A DNA stretch of 64,000 bases from JAKFWF01 sp963750535 (GTDB lineage Bacteria; Pseudomonadota; Alphaproteobacteria; Rhizobiales; Hyphomicrobiaceae). This document shows, piece after piece, positions 45,628-55,587 of this stretch; position 1 is the first letter of the stretch; the number at the start of each line of letters is the position of its first letter. Below the pieces are notes generated by a model, which worked only from the letters and a program-made list of their open reading frames with translations, made no database searches and was not told the DNA's origin. The stretch covers positions 1-64,000 of the forward strand of contig CAVVRF010000020.1 in the NCBI GenBank assembly GCA_963750535.1. Reading direction: 5' to 3'. The position numbers and the translations under genes are program-made.

Positions 45628-48593
45628 TGACCGAGCCTCTCGAGCAGTGCCGGGATATGCACCTGATCAGCCTTGTAGTTGCCGGTAAGGGCGTACATCA
45701 CGATGTTGACGCCGGTGCGGAAGGCCATTTCGCGTTGCGCCTCGCCGCCGGGGACCGTCGGGTACAGCGGCCGCAAGTTCGCATCGAGCGCCCAAGCCGA
45801 GGCAAAATCGTTGGAGGTGATGATGACCGAGCTGACGCCATCGGCGTGCTTGGCGCGTCGGCCCTGGGTGGAGTTCTCGGGCGCCTCGGCCTCGACCCAC
45901 AGCTGTCCGCCGTCCCAGCGGCCGGGGAAGGAGCGCAACAGGTAGAACGATTTGGTCAGCACGTGGTTGTCCGGGACCGGCTCGAGCCGGGGCAGATCAA
46001 GCCTGCCGAGCAGGCGCTGCAGCGCAGTGCCGTCGCGTCCGCCACTCTGGAGGTTGAAGCCTGACGGCATTCCCTGGCCGTAGTCTCGCGTATCGAAGAT
46101 GATCAAGCCACCCTGCTTCATGTAGGCGTCGATCTTGGCCAGCACCGCATCCGGCAGGGCGCGCGCGTTCGGCAGCACCGGCCAGTACAGGATCGGAAAG
46201 AACGCGATCTCGTCACTGACGATGTTGATTGCGATCGGCTCGCCGGGATCGACGGCGGTCCGGTTCATGAGCACGCGGTTGAGGCCCAGCAGTCCCTGCC
46301 GGCTGACGTCGTCGGTGGCGGGATCGCCGGAAACGACATAGCCGAGGCTGACCTTGCCGGTCGCCGCGAGCGCCTGCAGGTCCGACGGGCTCAAGCCCGG
46401 CGGACGGATCGTCTGGGGCGGCGGCGATGGCTGGCTGAAGGGTGCCAGCAGGTCGGGCGAGATGCGCAGATCCGGCCGGAAGGGCTGGTCGCTCTGCGCC
46501 ATCGCGCCGTCCGCGAGGCACAGCCACGCGCCGGTTGCCGCGACGATCAGGATCGCGGCCGTTCCGGCGCTGGGCCGGGACCACGTCCACATTCGCACAC
46601 CGGCCTGCAGCAGCAGGACGGCTACGACGTCGGCGAACAACAAGGCGAGTGCGATGGCGAGCAGGGTCGGCTTCAGGGGCTTTGCCATCTGGCTGGTATA
46701 GGCTCGCCGCTCGGCTGCTGCCGGCAGCCCGGGCAACGGCTGCAATGTGGATTTAGGCGCGATGACATTGAGGGCGCGCGGACTGGACTGCGATCCATAA
46801 TATCCCGGCGGGTGATCCGCCGAGGGCCGAGTCTCGGCAAGCTTCACCGCCGCCAGCGCCTGCGCCGTCGGCGGGGGTGATCGCAGCGTGCCGAAGCCGT
46901 CGAGAACCTGGATCGGCGCCAGCACGTTGGACTGGTCGGCCACGGCAGTCTCGGCCGGCTCGGCGGCCTTGCCGTTCTCGAGCGCGTTGCCGGTCTGCTG
47001 GCTGCTCTTGGCCAGCGTCGAGATCCGCCGCAGCATCTCGACGAACAGACCGGACAGCGGCAGATTGGACCATTCGGAGTTGGCGGTGACATGGAACAGC
47101 ACGAGCTGGCCGGCGCCGCGGGCGGCGGCGGTAACGAGCGGGGTGCCATCCTTCAGCCGAGCCCACACCTTCACGTTCGCATCGAGCCGGGACGGATCGG
47201 TCAGCACCTGCCGTGTCACTCGCACGTCGGCCGGGACATCGAGGCCGGCGAACAGGCTGTCATCGGTGAATGTGCCGAGTGATTGCGGGGTCGACCAGGA
47301 CAGGGCGCCGCCAAGGGTGCGGCCGCCGATCCGCAATGGTGCCGGCAACAGGTCGTCGCCGCCCTTCTCGAGACGGTGGCCGGCGAAACGAACCAGGACG
47401 CCGCCCTTGCGCACCCATTCGTCGACGCGAGTCTTCATCTCACCTTCGAGCGTGCCGATGTCGGCGAGGATCATCACCGTGGCGTTCTGCTTGATAACGG
47501 TATCGATGCCCTGCGCGAGGTTCGAATCGCGCGGCTGGACGATCTCGGCAAATGGCGCGAGCGCCTTCTGGATGTAATAGAGCGGCGCCAGCAGGGGTTG
47601 CGCCTGCTCGCGGCTTTCGCCCGACAGCAGCCCGATGCGGTTCCATTGGGACGAGGCGTCGAGCAACTGCACGGCACCTGCCGATCGCTCGGTCGCGATC
47701 TCCACCCGGGTCACCTGGTTGCGCAATTCGAGCGGCAGCTCGAAGCTTGCGGCGGCCGACGCCGCACCGGCCGCAAGCCTGAATTGTGCCTCTCCCAGGC
47801 GCTGGCTGCGCAGCGAATACGCATGAATTACGCCGTCGCGCGGGCCGCCGCCGGTCCGCAGCACTGTCGCTTCGAGCTTGCCGCCGCTGCCCAACCCGGC
47901 GAACAGCCCCAACGGCTCCTCGCCGGTGCCGGCCACGATGACAGAGAGACCGCTCTGTGCGAGGCGGGCAAGCTGGTCGGCGAAACCGCGCGCGGCGCCG
48001 TCGTGATCGATCCCGTCGGCAAGCCAGACGATCGACGCGCCCTGGCTCGATGCCAGCGCCGTTTCCAGACGAGCGGCGGCCTCGCTACGCTGCGGCGCGA
48101 ACGGCTGCGGCTGCAATGCCGCTGCGGTCGAGCGTGCGGCGGCCGGCGGCTCGATGCGGGCCTGGGGATTTCTGGTCGCGCTGGCGGTGGCAATGATCGC
48201 GACCGCGCGGTTCTGCGACTCGGCCTCGGAAATCAGCCGGTCGATCATGCGCGTGCGCTCCGCCCAGCGGGAGGCCGCCGCCCAGCCATTGTCGACGACG
48301 ATGACGACCGGGCCGCTGCCCTTGAGCGCGGTCTCGCGATCGGGATTGAGCACCGGATCGGCGAGCGCCAGGATGACCAGGGCCGCCGCCAGCATGCGGA
48401 TGAGCGTCAGCCACCACGGCGTCTTGGCGGGCGTCTTTTCCTTGTTCTCCAGGCCGACCAGGATGCGCGTTGCCGGAAACGCGACCTGGCGCGGCCGTGG
48501 CGGGATCGTCCGCAACAGCCAGTAGATCACCGGCAGGCTGAGCAGTCCGGCAAGGAGCCACGGGTTGAGGAAAGCCAGCGCGCCGATGCTCAT
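45624..48593 (-). CDS. BatA-like/DUF4159 membrane protein
   Basis: 989 residues. The N-terminus is BatA-like, with two membrane helices around PRPRQVAFPATRILVGL, followed by a vWA-like domain (VVIVVDNGWAAASRW), then a middle region with two more helices (residues about 640-700). The last 200 residues form DUF4159, starting YVVSGDPATDDVSRQGL and containing IIFDTRDYGQG. The N-terminal vWA lacks a complete DxSxS metal site (VDNGW), so metal binding is doubtful. It is coupled to both neighbours through ATGA overlaps. Confidence 0.86.
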   Translation of the reverse strand: MSIGALAFLNPWLLAGLLSLPVIYWLLRTIPPRPRQVAFPATRILVGLENKEKTPAKTPWWLTLIRMLAAALVILALADPVLNPDRETALKGSGPVVIVVDNGWAAASRWAERTRMIDRLISEAESQNRAVAIIATASATRNPQARIEPPAAARSTAAALQPQPFAPQRSEAAARLETALASSQGASIVWLADGIDHDGAARGFADQLARLAQSGLSVIVAGTGEEPLGLFAGLGSGGKLEATVLRTGGGPRDGVIHAYSLRSQRLGEAQFRLAAGAASAAASFELPLELRNQVTRVEIATERSAGAVQLLDASSQWNRIGLLSGESREQAQPLLAPLYYIQKALAPFAEIVQPRDSNLAQGIDTVIKQNATVMILADIGTLEGEMKTRVDEWVRKGGVLVRFAGHRLEKGGDDLLPAPLRIGGRTLGGALSWSTPQSLGTFTDDSLFAGLDVPADVRVTRQVLTDPSRLDANVKVWARLKDGTPLVTAAARGAGQLVLFHVTANSEWSNLPLSGLFVEMLRRISTLAKSSQQTGNALENGKAAEPAETAVADQSNVLAPIQVLDGFGTLRSPPPTAQALAAVKLAETRPSADHPPGYYGSQSSPRALNVIAPKSTLQPLPGLPAAAERRAYTSQMAKPLKPTLLAIALALLFADVVAVLLLQAGVRMWTWSRPSAGTAAILIVAATGAWLCLADGAMAQSDQPFRPDLRISPDLLAPFSQPSPPPQTIRPPGLSPSDLQALAATGKVSLGYVVSGDPATDDVSRQGLLGLNRVLMNRTAVDPGEPIAINIVSDEIAFFPILYWPVLPNARALPDAVLAKIDAYMKQGGLIIFDTRDYGQGMPSGFNLQSGGRDGTALQRLLGRLDLPRLEPVPDNHVLTKSFYLLRSFPGRWDGGQLWVEAEAPENSTQGRRAKHADGVSSVIITSNDFASAWALDANLRPLYPTVPGGEAQREMAFRTGVNIVMYALTGNYKADQVHIPALLERLGQ

Positions 48594-49555
48594 GCGCGAT
48601 CTCCGGCGACGCCCATCCAGCGATAGTCCCGGTTGTTCGACTGCATCCGCATGATCAGCGCCAGCAGTGGTTCGGCCGCCGGCCGGTCGGTGCGATGCGC
48701 CAGCAGCGACCAGCCGAGCTTGCGGGCGATCGCCTCCAGTCCGGCGCGGTGCGCCGCGAGCCTTTCGACATACTGCGGCCGCAGGCTTTCCGCCCGATCG
48801 GCGATCCAGCGCTCGCTGCCTTCGAGAGCCGTGAACTCGGTGCGGCCGTCGTACGGCAGCGTCTCCTCGGCCGGATCGAGCACCTGGATCAGATGCCCGA
48901 ATACATGGTTGGCGGCGAGCGTCTGCAAGCGTGCCTCGATCTGCGGCAGCGGATCGAGGAAGTCGCTCGCCAGGAGCACGCCCGAGAGCCGGGGCAGCTG
49001 TTCAGGTGGCGGCAGGCTTTCGGCCAGGACCGGATTGGCGAGGCTGCCGGCGATCCGCTCGGCGAGGTGGCGCGCCGCCTTGCGATTGGCGCTCGGCCGG
49101 CTCAAGCCGAGAAGCGCCACGCGTTCGCCGCCGCGCACCAGCAACTCGGCTGCGGCAAGGATCAGCACCAGCGCGCGGTCTCGCTTGGTCACGGTTGCGA
49201 GATGACTCCTGAACGCCATCGACTTCGACAGGTCCGGCCACAGCCAGATGGTGTGCGCGGCCTCCCACTCGCGCTCGCGCACGAACAGATGGTCGGAGCT
49301 GGCCGACCGCCGCCAATCGACCAGGGTGGCCGCATCATTGGCTTGGAACTGACGGAACTGCCAAAAGGTTTCACCGGGGCCCGCCCGCCGCCGGCCGTGG
49401 ATGCCATGCGACACATTGAGCGAGATGCGCATCGCCTCGGCCACGAGATCCGGCAAGCTCTCGGCCAGACCGTGAGCGGCGCCGGCCAGGTCCAGTATCT
49501 GGGTCGCGGCGCCACTGTCCGCCGTCCTGGATGACGCGTGCCAGAGTGCCGCCAC
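48590..49555 (-). CDS. DUF58-family protein
   Basis: 321 residues, no membrane segment. The DUF58 signature around ATLVDWRRSASSDHLFVRERE is clear, followed by a degenerate vWA core (IWLWPDLSKSMAF). DUF58 proteins are encoded next to MoxR ATPases and probably act as their partners. GTG 49555 is used as start, with GGAG nine bases upstream inside the moxR stop region. The stop overlaps the DUF4159 gene start. Confidence 0.88.
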   Translation of the reverse strand: MAALWHASSRTADSGAATQILDLAGAAHGLAESLPDLVAEAMRISLNVSHGIHGRRRAGPGETFWQFRQFQANDAATLVDWRRSASSDHLFVREREWEAAHTIWLWPDLSKSMAFRSHLATVTKRDRALVLILAAAELLVRGGERVALLGLSRPSANRKAARHLAERIAGSLANPVLAESLPPPEQLPRLSGVLLASDFLDPLPQIEARLQTLAANHVFGHLIQVLDPAEETLPYDGRTEFTALEGSERWIADRAESLRPQYVERLAAHRAGLEAIARKLGWSLLAHRTDRPAAEPLLALIMRMQSNNRDYRWMGVAGDRA

Positions 49556-49561
49556 GTGTCG

Positions 49562-50584
<1,023 letters not shown>

Positions 50585-50628
50585 ATCCTCACTATAGGCT
50601 GGCTTTCGCGCCTGCGAAATACTGTTGC

Positions 50629-51264
50629 ATGACGAGCAGTCAGAATACCAAGTTGGGGCTGGAACATGGCGAATGCCAGCCGAGGGAGCCAGAAACCGTG
50701 TCGAATGCTCCACCGAGCGACGAAAAACCGCGCATTCCAGGGCTCGATGCTTTGATCGAAGCGGCCAAGGGCGACCGCCTGCCGCCGGTCGACAGGTGGG
50801 ATCCGCCCTATTGCGGCGATATCGGCATGGCGATCCGTGGCGACGGCACCTGGTTCTACCAGGGCTCGCCGATCGGCCGGAAGCCCATGGTCAAGCTGTT
50901 CTCGCGGATCCTGCGGCGGGATGCGGACGGACGTCACTTTCTCGTGACCCCGGTCGAGAAGGTCGATGTCACGGTCGCCGACGCGCCGTTTCTGGCGGTC
51001 GAGATGGACGTTCGCGGGGCGGGCGACGCCCAGGTGCTGACGTTTCGCACCAACGTCGACGATGTCGTGTCATGCTGCCGCGAGCATCCGCTGCGGTTCG
51101 TCGCCGAGGCGGCAGGCGGTGGCTCGAAACCCTACCTGCTCGTTCGTGGCCGCCTGGAGGCGCTGGTTACCAGGGCGGTCTATTACGATCTCATGGAGCT
51201 GGTTGTCGATCGCGATGGCGAGACAGGCGTGTGGAGCGGCGGCGTGTTCTGGAAAGTCGCCTGA
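50629..51264 (+). CDS. DUF1285-family protein
   Basis: About 211 residues, soluble. The core matches DUF1285: PPYCGDIGMAIRGDGTWFYQGSPIGRKPMV, split here as GDIGMAIRGDGTWFYQGSPI, then VKLFSRILRRDADGRHFLVTP. Function is unknown. It is commonly placed beside moxR genes in alphaproteobacteria, as here, so it may belong to that system. An alternative start is GTG 50698, which has GGGAG upstream and would give about 188 residues. Confidence 0.85.
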   Translation: MTSSQNTKLGLEHGECQPREPETVSNAPPSDEKPRIPGLDALIEAAKGDRLPPVDRWDPPYCGDIGMAIRGDGTWFYQGSPIGRKPMVKLFSRILRRDADGRHFLVTPVEKVDVTVADAPFLAVEMDVRGAGDAQVLTFRTNVDDVVSCCREHPLRFVAEAAGGGSKPYLLVRGRLEALVTRAVYYDLMELVVDRDGETGVWSGGVFWKVA

Positions 51265-51292
51265 CACGGAGTGCGAAGAAGGAGTGTGATGA

Positions 51293-51430
51293 TTCGAAGT
51301 CCGCATCCATCGCGCCGCCGAGTTGCGGACTTCGAAACTGCCGATCAATGCCTTGCTAGTGTCCTCGTCGATCGCAAAGTTCGCAAAGTACTTGCTGCGG
51401 GTGGTGCCGAACTTCGCGACGGGACACTAG
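51293..51430. repeat. Two-part palindromic element, copy 1
   Basis: Two adjacent imperfect palindromes. The first has arms TTCGAAGTCCGCA (51293-51305) and TGCGGACTTCGAA (51324-51336). The second runs from CTAGTGTCC (51356) to GGGACACTAG (51421-51430) with inner arms GATCGCAAAGTTCG and CGAACTTCGCGAC. The same two-part arrangement occurs at 54662-54826. It lies between two plus-strand genes and can fold into two hairpins. It may be a non-autonomous mobile element. Confidence 0.75.
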
Positions 51431-51434
51431 GACA

Positions 51435-52397
51435 ATGATCGCGTTGACGCCCGCGGCTGGCTGTCTAGCCTGCAATTGCCGGTTTCGCCGCGCCCTCAAT
51501 AGCCCGAGCTGCCATGTCGCAATCGTACCCGCCGGCCCGACCTCGGGCACCTTCTTCTCGCAGCGGTTGAGGCTGCACTATGTCGATTGGGGCAATCCGG
51601 GCGCGCCGCCGATGCTGCTGGTCCATGGCGGGCGCGACCATTGCCGCAACTGGGATTTTGTCGCCCACCGGCTGCGCGACCGGTTCCACATCATCGCGCC
51701 GGATCTGCGCGGACACGGCGACAGTCAGTGGGCGGCGAGCGGCAGCTATGGCATGGCGGCCTACATCTACGACCTGTGGCAGCTGGTCGAGAGCCTGCGG
51801 CTCGCCCCGGTGACGATCATCGCGCATTCGCTCGGCGGCATGATTTCACTGCGCTATGCCGGTCTTTATCCGGAAAAAGTCGCGCGCATCGTCTCGATCG
51901 AGGGGCTTGGACTTTCGCCGAAGGAGCAGGCGGAGCGGCTGGCCAAACCATATCATGAGCGACTTGCCGCGTGGATCGGCGAGCAGCGCGGCCTCGCCGG
52001 CCGCCAGCCGCGGCGATATGCGAGCCTAGCCGAAGCCTTCCAGCGCATGCGTGACGAAAATAAGCACTTGAATGAGGCGCAGGCCGAGCATCTCACCCGC
52101 TTCGGCATTAACCAGAACGAGGACGGCACCTACAGCTGGAAGTTCGACAACTACCTGCGGTCATGGCCGCCGTCCGACATGACACAGGCCGAGGTCGAGC
52201 ACTTGTGGGGCCGCATCACCTGCCCGGCGCTGCTGGTCTACGGCGGCGACAGCTGGGCCTCGAACCCGGAGAAGGACGGCCGCGCCCGCCATTTCAAGAC
52301 CGCGCGCGTCCTGACGATCCCCGGCGCCAGCCATTGGGTCCACCACGACCAGTTCGACGCCTTCATGGCGGCGACGGAAGCATTTCTGGCGGCATAG
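51435..52397 (+). CDS. Alpha/beta hydrolase
   Basis: Up to 320 residues; the recognisable fold starts about residue 38. Motifs: oxyanion region LLVHGGRDHCRNWD, APDLRGHGDS, nucleophile elbow AHSLGG, acid in VYGGDSWASNPE and the His in GASHWVHH. It resembles C-C bond hydrolases and epoxide-hydrolase-like proteins; the substrate is unknown. The start is uncertain. The ATG at 51435 follows AGGA but begins directly beside the palindromic element, and the first 35 residues look non-conserved. An out-of-frame ATG at 51514 (SQSYPPA) could be the true start if one base is missing. Confidence 0.85.
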   Translation: MIALTPAAGCLACNCRFRRALNSPSCHVAIVPAGPTSGTFFSQRLRLHYVDWGNPGAPPMLLVHGGRDHCRNWDFVAHRLRDRFHIIAPDLRGHGDSQWAASGSYGMAAYIYDLWQLVESLRLAPVTIIAHSLGGMISLRYAGLYPEKVARIVSIEGLGLSPKEQAERLAKPYHERLAAWIGEQRGLAGRQPRRYASLAEAFQRMRDENKHLNEAQAEHLTRFGINQNEDGTYSWKFDNYLRSWPPSDMTQAEVEHLWGRITCPALLVYGGDSWASNPEKDGRARHFKTARVLTIPGASHWVHHDQFDAFMAATEAFLAA

Positions 52398-52408
52398 GCG
52401 ATCGACGG

Positions 52409-53158
52409 CTACACGCACCTGCCGCCGTCGACCTCGAGGGCGACGCCGGTGATGAACTCGGAGGCCGGGTCGGCGAAGAACAGGGCGGCGTTGGCGATGT
52501 CGGACGGCCTCGACATGCGGCCGAGCGGGATCGTCGCGATGAACTTGGCGCGGTTCTCCGGCGTGTCGGGAACGCCCATGAACTGCTCCAGCATACCGGT
52601 CTCGCCGATCACCGGGTTGATCGCGCAGACCCGGATCTTCTTCGGCGCCAGCTCCACGGCGAGCGACTTGGTCAGCGTTATCGCCGCGCCCTTCGAGCCG
52701 TTGTACCAGGTGAGGCCGGGCCGCGGACGAACGCCCGCCGTCGACGCCGTGTTGATGATGACGCCGCCGCCGCGCTTCTCCATCTCCGGCACGCAGGCCA
52801 GCACGGCGAGATAGATCGCCTTGACATTGACGGCATAGATCCGGTCGAACTCAGCCTCGGAAACGCCCATCAACGGCTGGTTCTTGTGGGTGTAGCCGGC
52901 GTTGTTGACCATGATGTCGAGGCCGCCGAAGGTCTTGACCGCTTCCGCCACCATGGCATCGACCTCGGCTTTCTTCGTCACGTCGACGGCGACGTGGCTG
53001 GCGGCCTTGCCGATCGACTGCGCCACCTCCCGCGCGCCCTGCCCGTTGATGTCGGCAATGACGACCTTGGCGCCTTCCGCGGCGTAAAGCTCGCAGATGC
53101 CGCGCCCGAACCCCGACGCACCGCCGGTGACGATCGCAACCTTGCCATCGAGACGCAT
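52409..53158 (-). CDS. Short-chain dehydrogenase/reductase
   Basis: 249 residues, classical SDR. NAD(P) binding TGGASGFGRG, the acidic residue after beta-2 (IADING) favours NAD, NNAGYTH follows, and the catalytic Ser-Tyr-Lys lies in NTASTAGVRPRPGLTWYNGSK. The C-terminal GVALEVDGGRCV is typical of the glucose-dehydrogenase-like group. The ATG at 53158 has GGAGG upstream. It is convergent with the hydrolase; substrate unknown. Confidence 0.92.
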   Translation of the reverse strand: MRLDGKVAIVTGGASGFGRGICELYAAEGAKVVIADINGQGAREVAQSIGKAASHVAVDVTKKAEVDAMVAEAVKTFGGLDIMVNNAGYTHKNQPLMGVSEAEFDRIYAVNVKAIYLAVLACVPEMEKRGGGVIINTASTAGVRPRPGLTWYNGSKGAAITLTKSLAVELAPKKIRVCAINPVIGETGMLEQFMGVPDTPENRAKFIATIPLGRMSRPSDIANAALFFADPASEFITGVALEVDGGRCV

Positions 53159-53327
53159 GAGCCGTTCCTCCCGGATATTGCTGTTGTTTGCGGTTGCCGT
53201 GACAGTAGCGGCAGCCGGCGGCATGACAAGATCCGCGCCTGCTGCCGGATTGCAGAGCGGGCGTGCAATCGGGGTACGGCCGGGTGCTTCGACGACGGCG
53301 CGGTCGTCGAGCGGCGCGGCGATCGCG

Positions 53328-54101
53328 CTACTTCACCAGGCGCGCATATCCCTGCTCGATCGTCGCATCGATCTGCCGGCGATATCCGTCATAGGCCGGG
53401 TGCTTGGCGGTGATCTCGCCGAACTCGACATCCCGCCAGTCGGTGCGCCTGGCGTAGACGATCGGCGCCGACACCGGCACGAACTGCGCGCGCGACTTGT
53501 TCAAGGTCGTGATTATGCCGCGCATCTCGCCGTTCTGGTCGACCTGCGACACGAGGATCATGCGCATCGCGCCCTTGGTCAGCGACACCAGATGGATGAA
53601 CATGGATGATGCCGGCACGTAGAGGCGGCCACGGTGCGAATAGGGCGCGTCGGGCCGGTTCTGCTCCTCGAACAGCAGGCTTGGCCAGCCGGGGTCCCAC
53701 GTGATCTCGGTCCGATAGGCGACAATCGTGTCGGGCACGGTGAAGGCCGGCCGTAGCGTCAGGTAGCTGCCGATGTAGTGATCGACGGCAAGGCGATTGT
53801 AGGCGCCCATGTAGAGCGGCGCGACCTCGGTGCCGATGGTCGGCTTGCCGGGCTCATGGCGCTCGGTGACGTGACTGCCGGGCACGGCGTTCCATGTCTT
53901 CTTGGTTTCCTCGAAGTCGAGGCCGAGCACCATGCAGACGTCGAACAGCGTCTGATCGCGCACCGGGCGGCCGTGCATCAGGTTCTGGATCGTCTTTTCA
54001 TGGCAGTCGGCGGCGTCGGCGAGCTCGGCCTGGGTGATCTTCTTCTCGATCATCGCCTTGGAAATGCGGGCGACGGCCGGGTTTCGATCGGCGGCTGACA
54101 T
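53328..54101 (-). CDS. XRE-type helix-turn-helix regulator with a larger C-terminal domain
   Basis: 257 residues. The N-terminal 60 form a Cro/C1-type HTH (ITQAELADAADCHEKTIQNLMHG), in which the recognition helix follows the Cys-His pair. The remaining 190 residues are a domain I do not recognise, rich in beta strands (YMGAYNRLAVDHYIGSYLTL, RGRLYVPASSMFIHLVSL). The C-terminal part may be a sensor or lipocalin-like module. An in-frame TTG lies one codon upstream. It is flanked by non-coding DNA of about 170-200 bp on both sides. Confidence 0.8.
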   Translation of the reverse strand: MSAADRNPAVARISKAMIEKKITQAELADAADCHEKTIQNLMHGRPVRDQTLFDVCMVLGLDFEETKKTWNAVPGSHVTERHEPGKPTIGTEVAPLYMGAYNRLAVDHYIGSYLTLRPAFTVPDTIVAYRTEITWDPGWPSLLFEEQNRPDAPYSHRGRLYVPASSMFIHLVSLTKGAMRMILVSQVDQNGEMRGIITTLNKSRAQFVPVSAPIVYARRTDWRDVEFGEITAKHPAYDGYRRQIDATIEQGYARLVK

Positions 54102-54303
54102 CAATCTCTCGCTTCCAGGCTGGCACGGCGGAATTGCCGGTCGATGTCGGAAAGTACCGACAAATTCCGTCGGTACGCAATCGGCAGTCGCGGCGCACTA
54201 CCGACCTTTGCCGGAATAGTTTCCCGGTTGCGGCCGGATTGCCTCAACTTTCCGAACGTGTCGCCGCATCGTTGGGCAATCGAACCTGGACACGGAGGCC
54301 AAG

Positions 54304-54648
54304 ATGTTGCGCATTGTCGCCCTTGCTATCGGATTGTCGGCTATCGGGCTGGCGGCCACCTCGCCGGCGGGCGCGGTCGATTTTTCATGCCGCGACGCCA
54401 CACTGCCGGCTGAACGCACCATCTGCGCCGACAAGCGCCTCGCCGGTCTCGATGAGACCATGGCGAACATCTACGGGCGGCTGTGGTCGCATTCGAGCTA
54501 TCGGTCGCGACTGGAATTGCGCGCCGCGCAACACCGCTTCCTCAGCGCACGAAACGACTGCATGTGGAACGCGCGATGCATTCGCGATGCCTATCTCGAT
54601 CAGATCTCAGTCCTCGACGGCAAGCTCGTCGAGACTCTCGAGAACTGA
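54304..54648 (+). CDS. Secreted LprI/DUF1311-like small protein
   Basis: 114 residues with a clear signal peptide (LRIVALAIGLSAIGLAATSPAGA). The mature part has four cysteines in the DUF1311 pattern (FSCRDATLPAERTICAD, then NDCMWNARCIRDAY), probably forming two disulfides. Related proteins include the mycobacterial lysozyme inhibitor LprI. A similar role in cell-wall protection is possible but unproven. CGGAGG precedes the ATG. Confidence 0.85.
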   Translation: MLRIVALAIGLSAIGLAATSPAGAVDFSCRDATLPAERTICADKRLAGLDETMANIYGRLWSHSSYRSRLELRAAQHRFLSARNDCMWNARCIRDAYLDQISVLDGKLVETLEN

Positions 54649-54661
54649 GGCTCGGGTGGCG

Positions 54662-54826
54662 CTAGTGTGGCGATTTCGAAGTCCGCTTCATACTAGCGGC
54701 ATACTCCAGTGCGGACTTCGAAATCATAAGCCACACTAGAAGCTTGGATTTGCTAGTGTCCTTATCGATCGCGAAGTTCGTCCGATAGCCATGCGAATGA
54801 AGCGAACTTCGCGATCGGGACACTAG
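54662..54826. repeat. Two-part palindromic element, copy 2
   Basis: First unit (54662-54739) begins CTAGTGTGGC, has inner arms TTTCGAAGTCCGC and GCGGACTTCGAAA, and ends GCCACACTAG. Second unit (54753-54826) begins CTAGTGTCC, has inner arms CGATCGCGAAGTTCG and CGAACTTCGCGATCG, and ends GGACACTAG. Both units share CTAGTGT tips. Copy 1 lies at 51293-51430. The right tip overlaps the stop codon of the TauE-like gene. Confidence 0.8.
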
Positions 54827-55545
54827 CGGAAGATCCCGCAAAGCATCCATAGCCCGGCCGCTGCCATCATCGCCTCGATCAGGACCTGGAAGCGGCCGGC
54901 GTCGAGATCCTGCAGGATCCGCTTCGAGATCCACGAGCCGACCATCAGCGCCGTGCCGACGATCAGGCCGCGCGCCACGGTGGCGGCGGACAAGGCGCCG
55001 AAGGTCTTGAACGTGATCGTCTTGGTGAGCGAGATCACCGCCGATCCGACCGCCTCGGTGGCGACGAAGCTGCCCTTGGTCAAGCCGTAGGCGAGGAAAA
55101 ATGGCGTGTTGATCGGGCCGGTCGATGCGACGATGCCGGTCAGGAAGCCGATCGCGCCGCCGACGACGGCCATGCCCGGCAGCGACATGCGAAAGCCGTG
55201 GCCGATCAGCCAGCGCCTGAGCGGGATCGAGACGAGCAGGAACGCGCCGAGCGTGGCTTCGATCATCACGGGATCGAGCGCCAGCAGCGTGCGCGCGCCG
55301 GCAACCGCCGCCGGGACCGCGGCGAGGCAGTAGACCGCATTGAGCTTCCAGTCGATCGCTCGCCACCAGACCGCCGCACGCGAGGCGTTGGCCATCAGCG
55401 CCGCGATCGCCATGATCGGAATCGTCTCCTTGGGGCCGAAAACCCAGGCGATCGCCGGCAGCAGCATGATCGACGCGCCGAAGCCGACCACGCCGCCAAC
55501 TGTCCCGGCTGCGACACCGAGGAAGAGGATCAACACCCATTCCAC
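54823..55545 (-). CDS. TauE/SafE-family sulfite/anion exporter-like membrane protein
   Basis: 240 residues, about eight hydrophobic segments, in two repeats. Family motifs are GTVGGVVGFGASIMLLPAI at the start and VGGAIGFLTGIVASTGPINT in the second half. The family exports sulfite, sulfoacetate or other organosulfur anions. The TAG stop lies within the right tip of the palindromic element, suggesting the element inserted at or trimmed the gene end. The final residues LWMLCGIFR look like a normal membrane helix end, so little seems lost. Confidence 0.88.
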   Translation of the reverse strand: MEWVLILFLGVAAGTVGGVVGFGASIMLLPAIAWVFGPKETIPIMAIAALMANASRAAVWWRAIDWKLNAVYCLAAVPAAVAGARTLLALDPVMIEATLGAFLLVSIPLRRWLIGHGFRMSLPGMAVVGGAIGFLTGIVASTGPINTPFFLAYGLTKGSFVATEAVGSAVISLTKTITFKTFGALSAATVARGLIVGTALMVGSWISKRILQDLDAGRFQVLIEAMMAAAGLWMLCGIFR

Positions 55546-55587
55546 TTGGGCTTTGCCTCCGCTGCTGGCCCCGCCGCCGACAGTTGC

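Noticed and set aside
51514..51570. Alternative hydrolase start at ATG 51514
   Set aside because: It is out of frame with the conserved protein unless one base is missing, which cannot be shown here; noted as an option in the gene entry.
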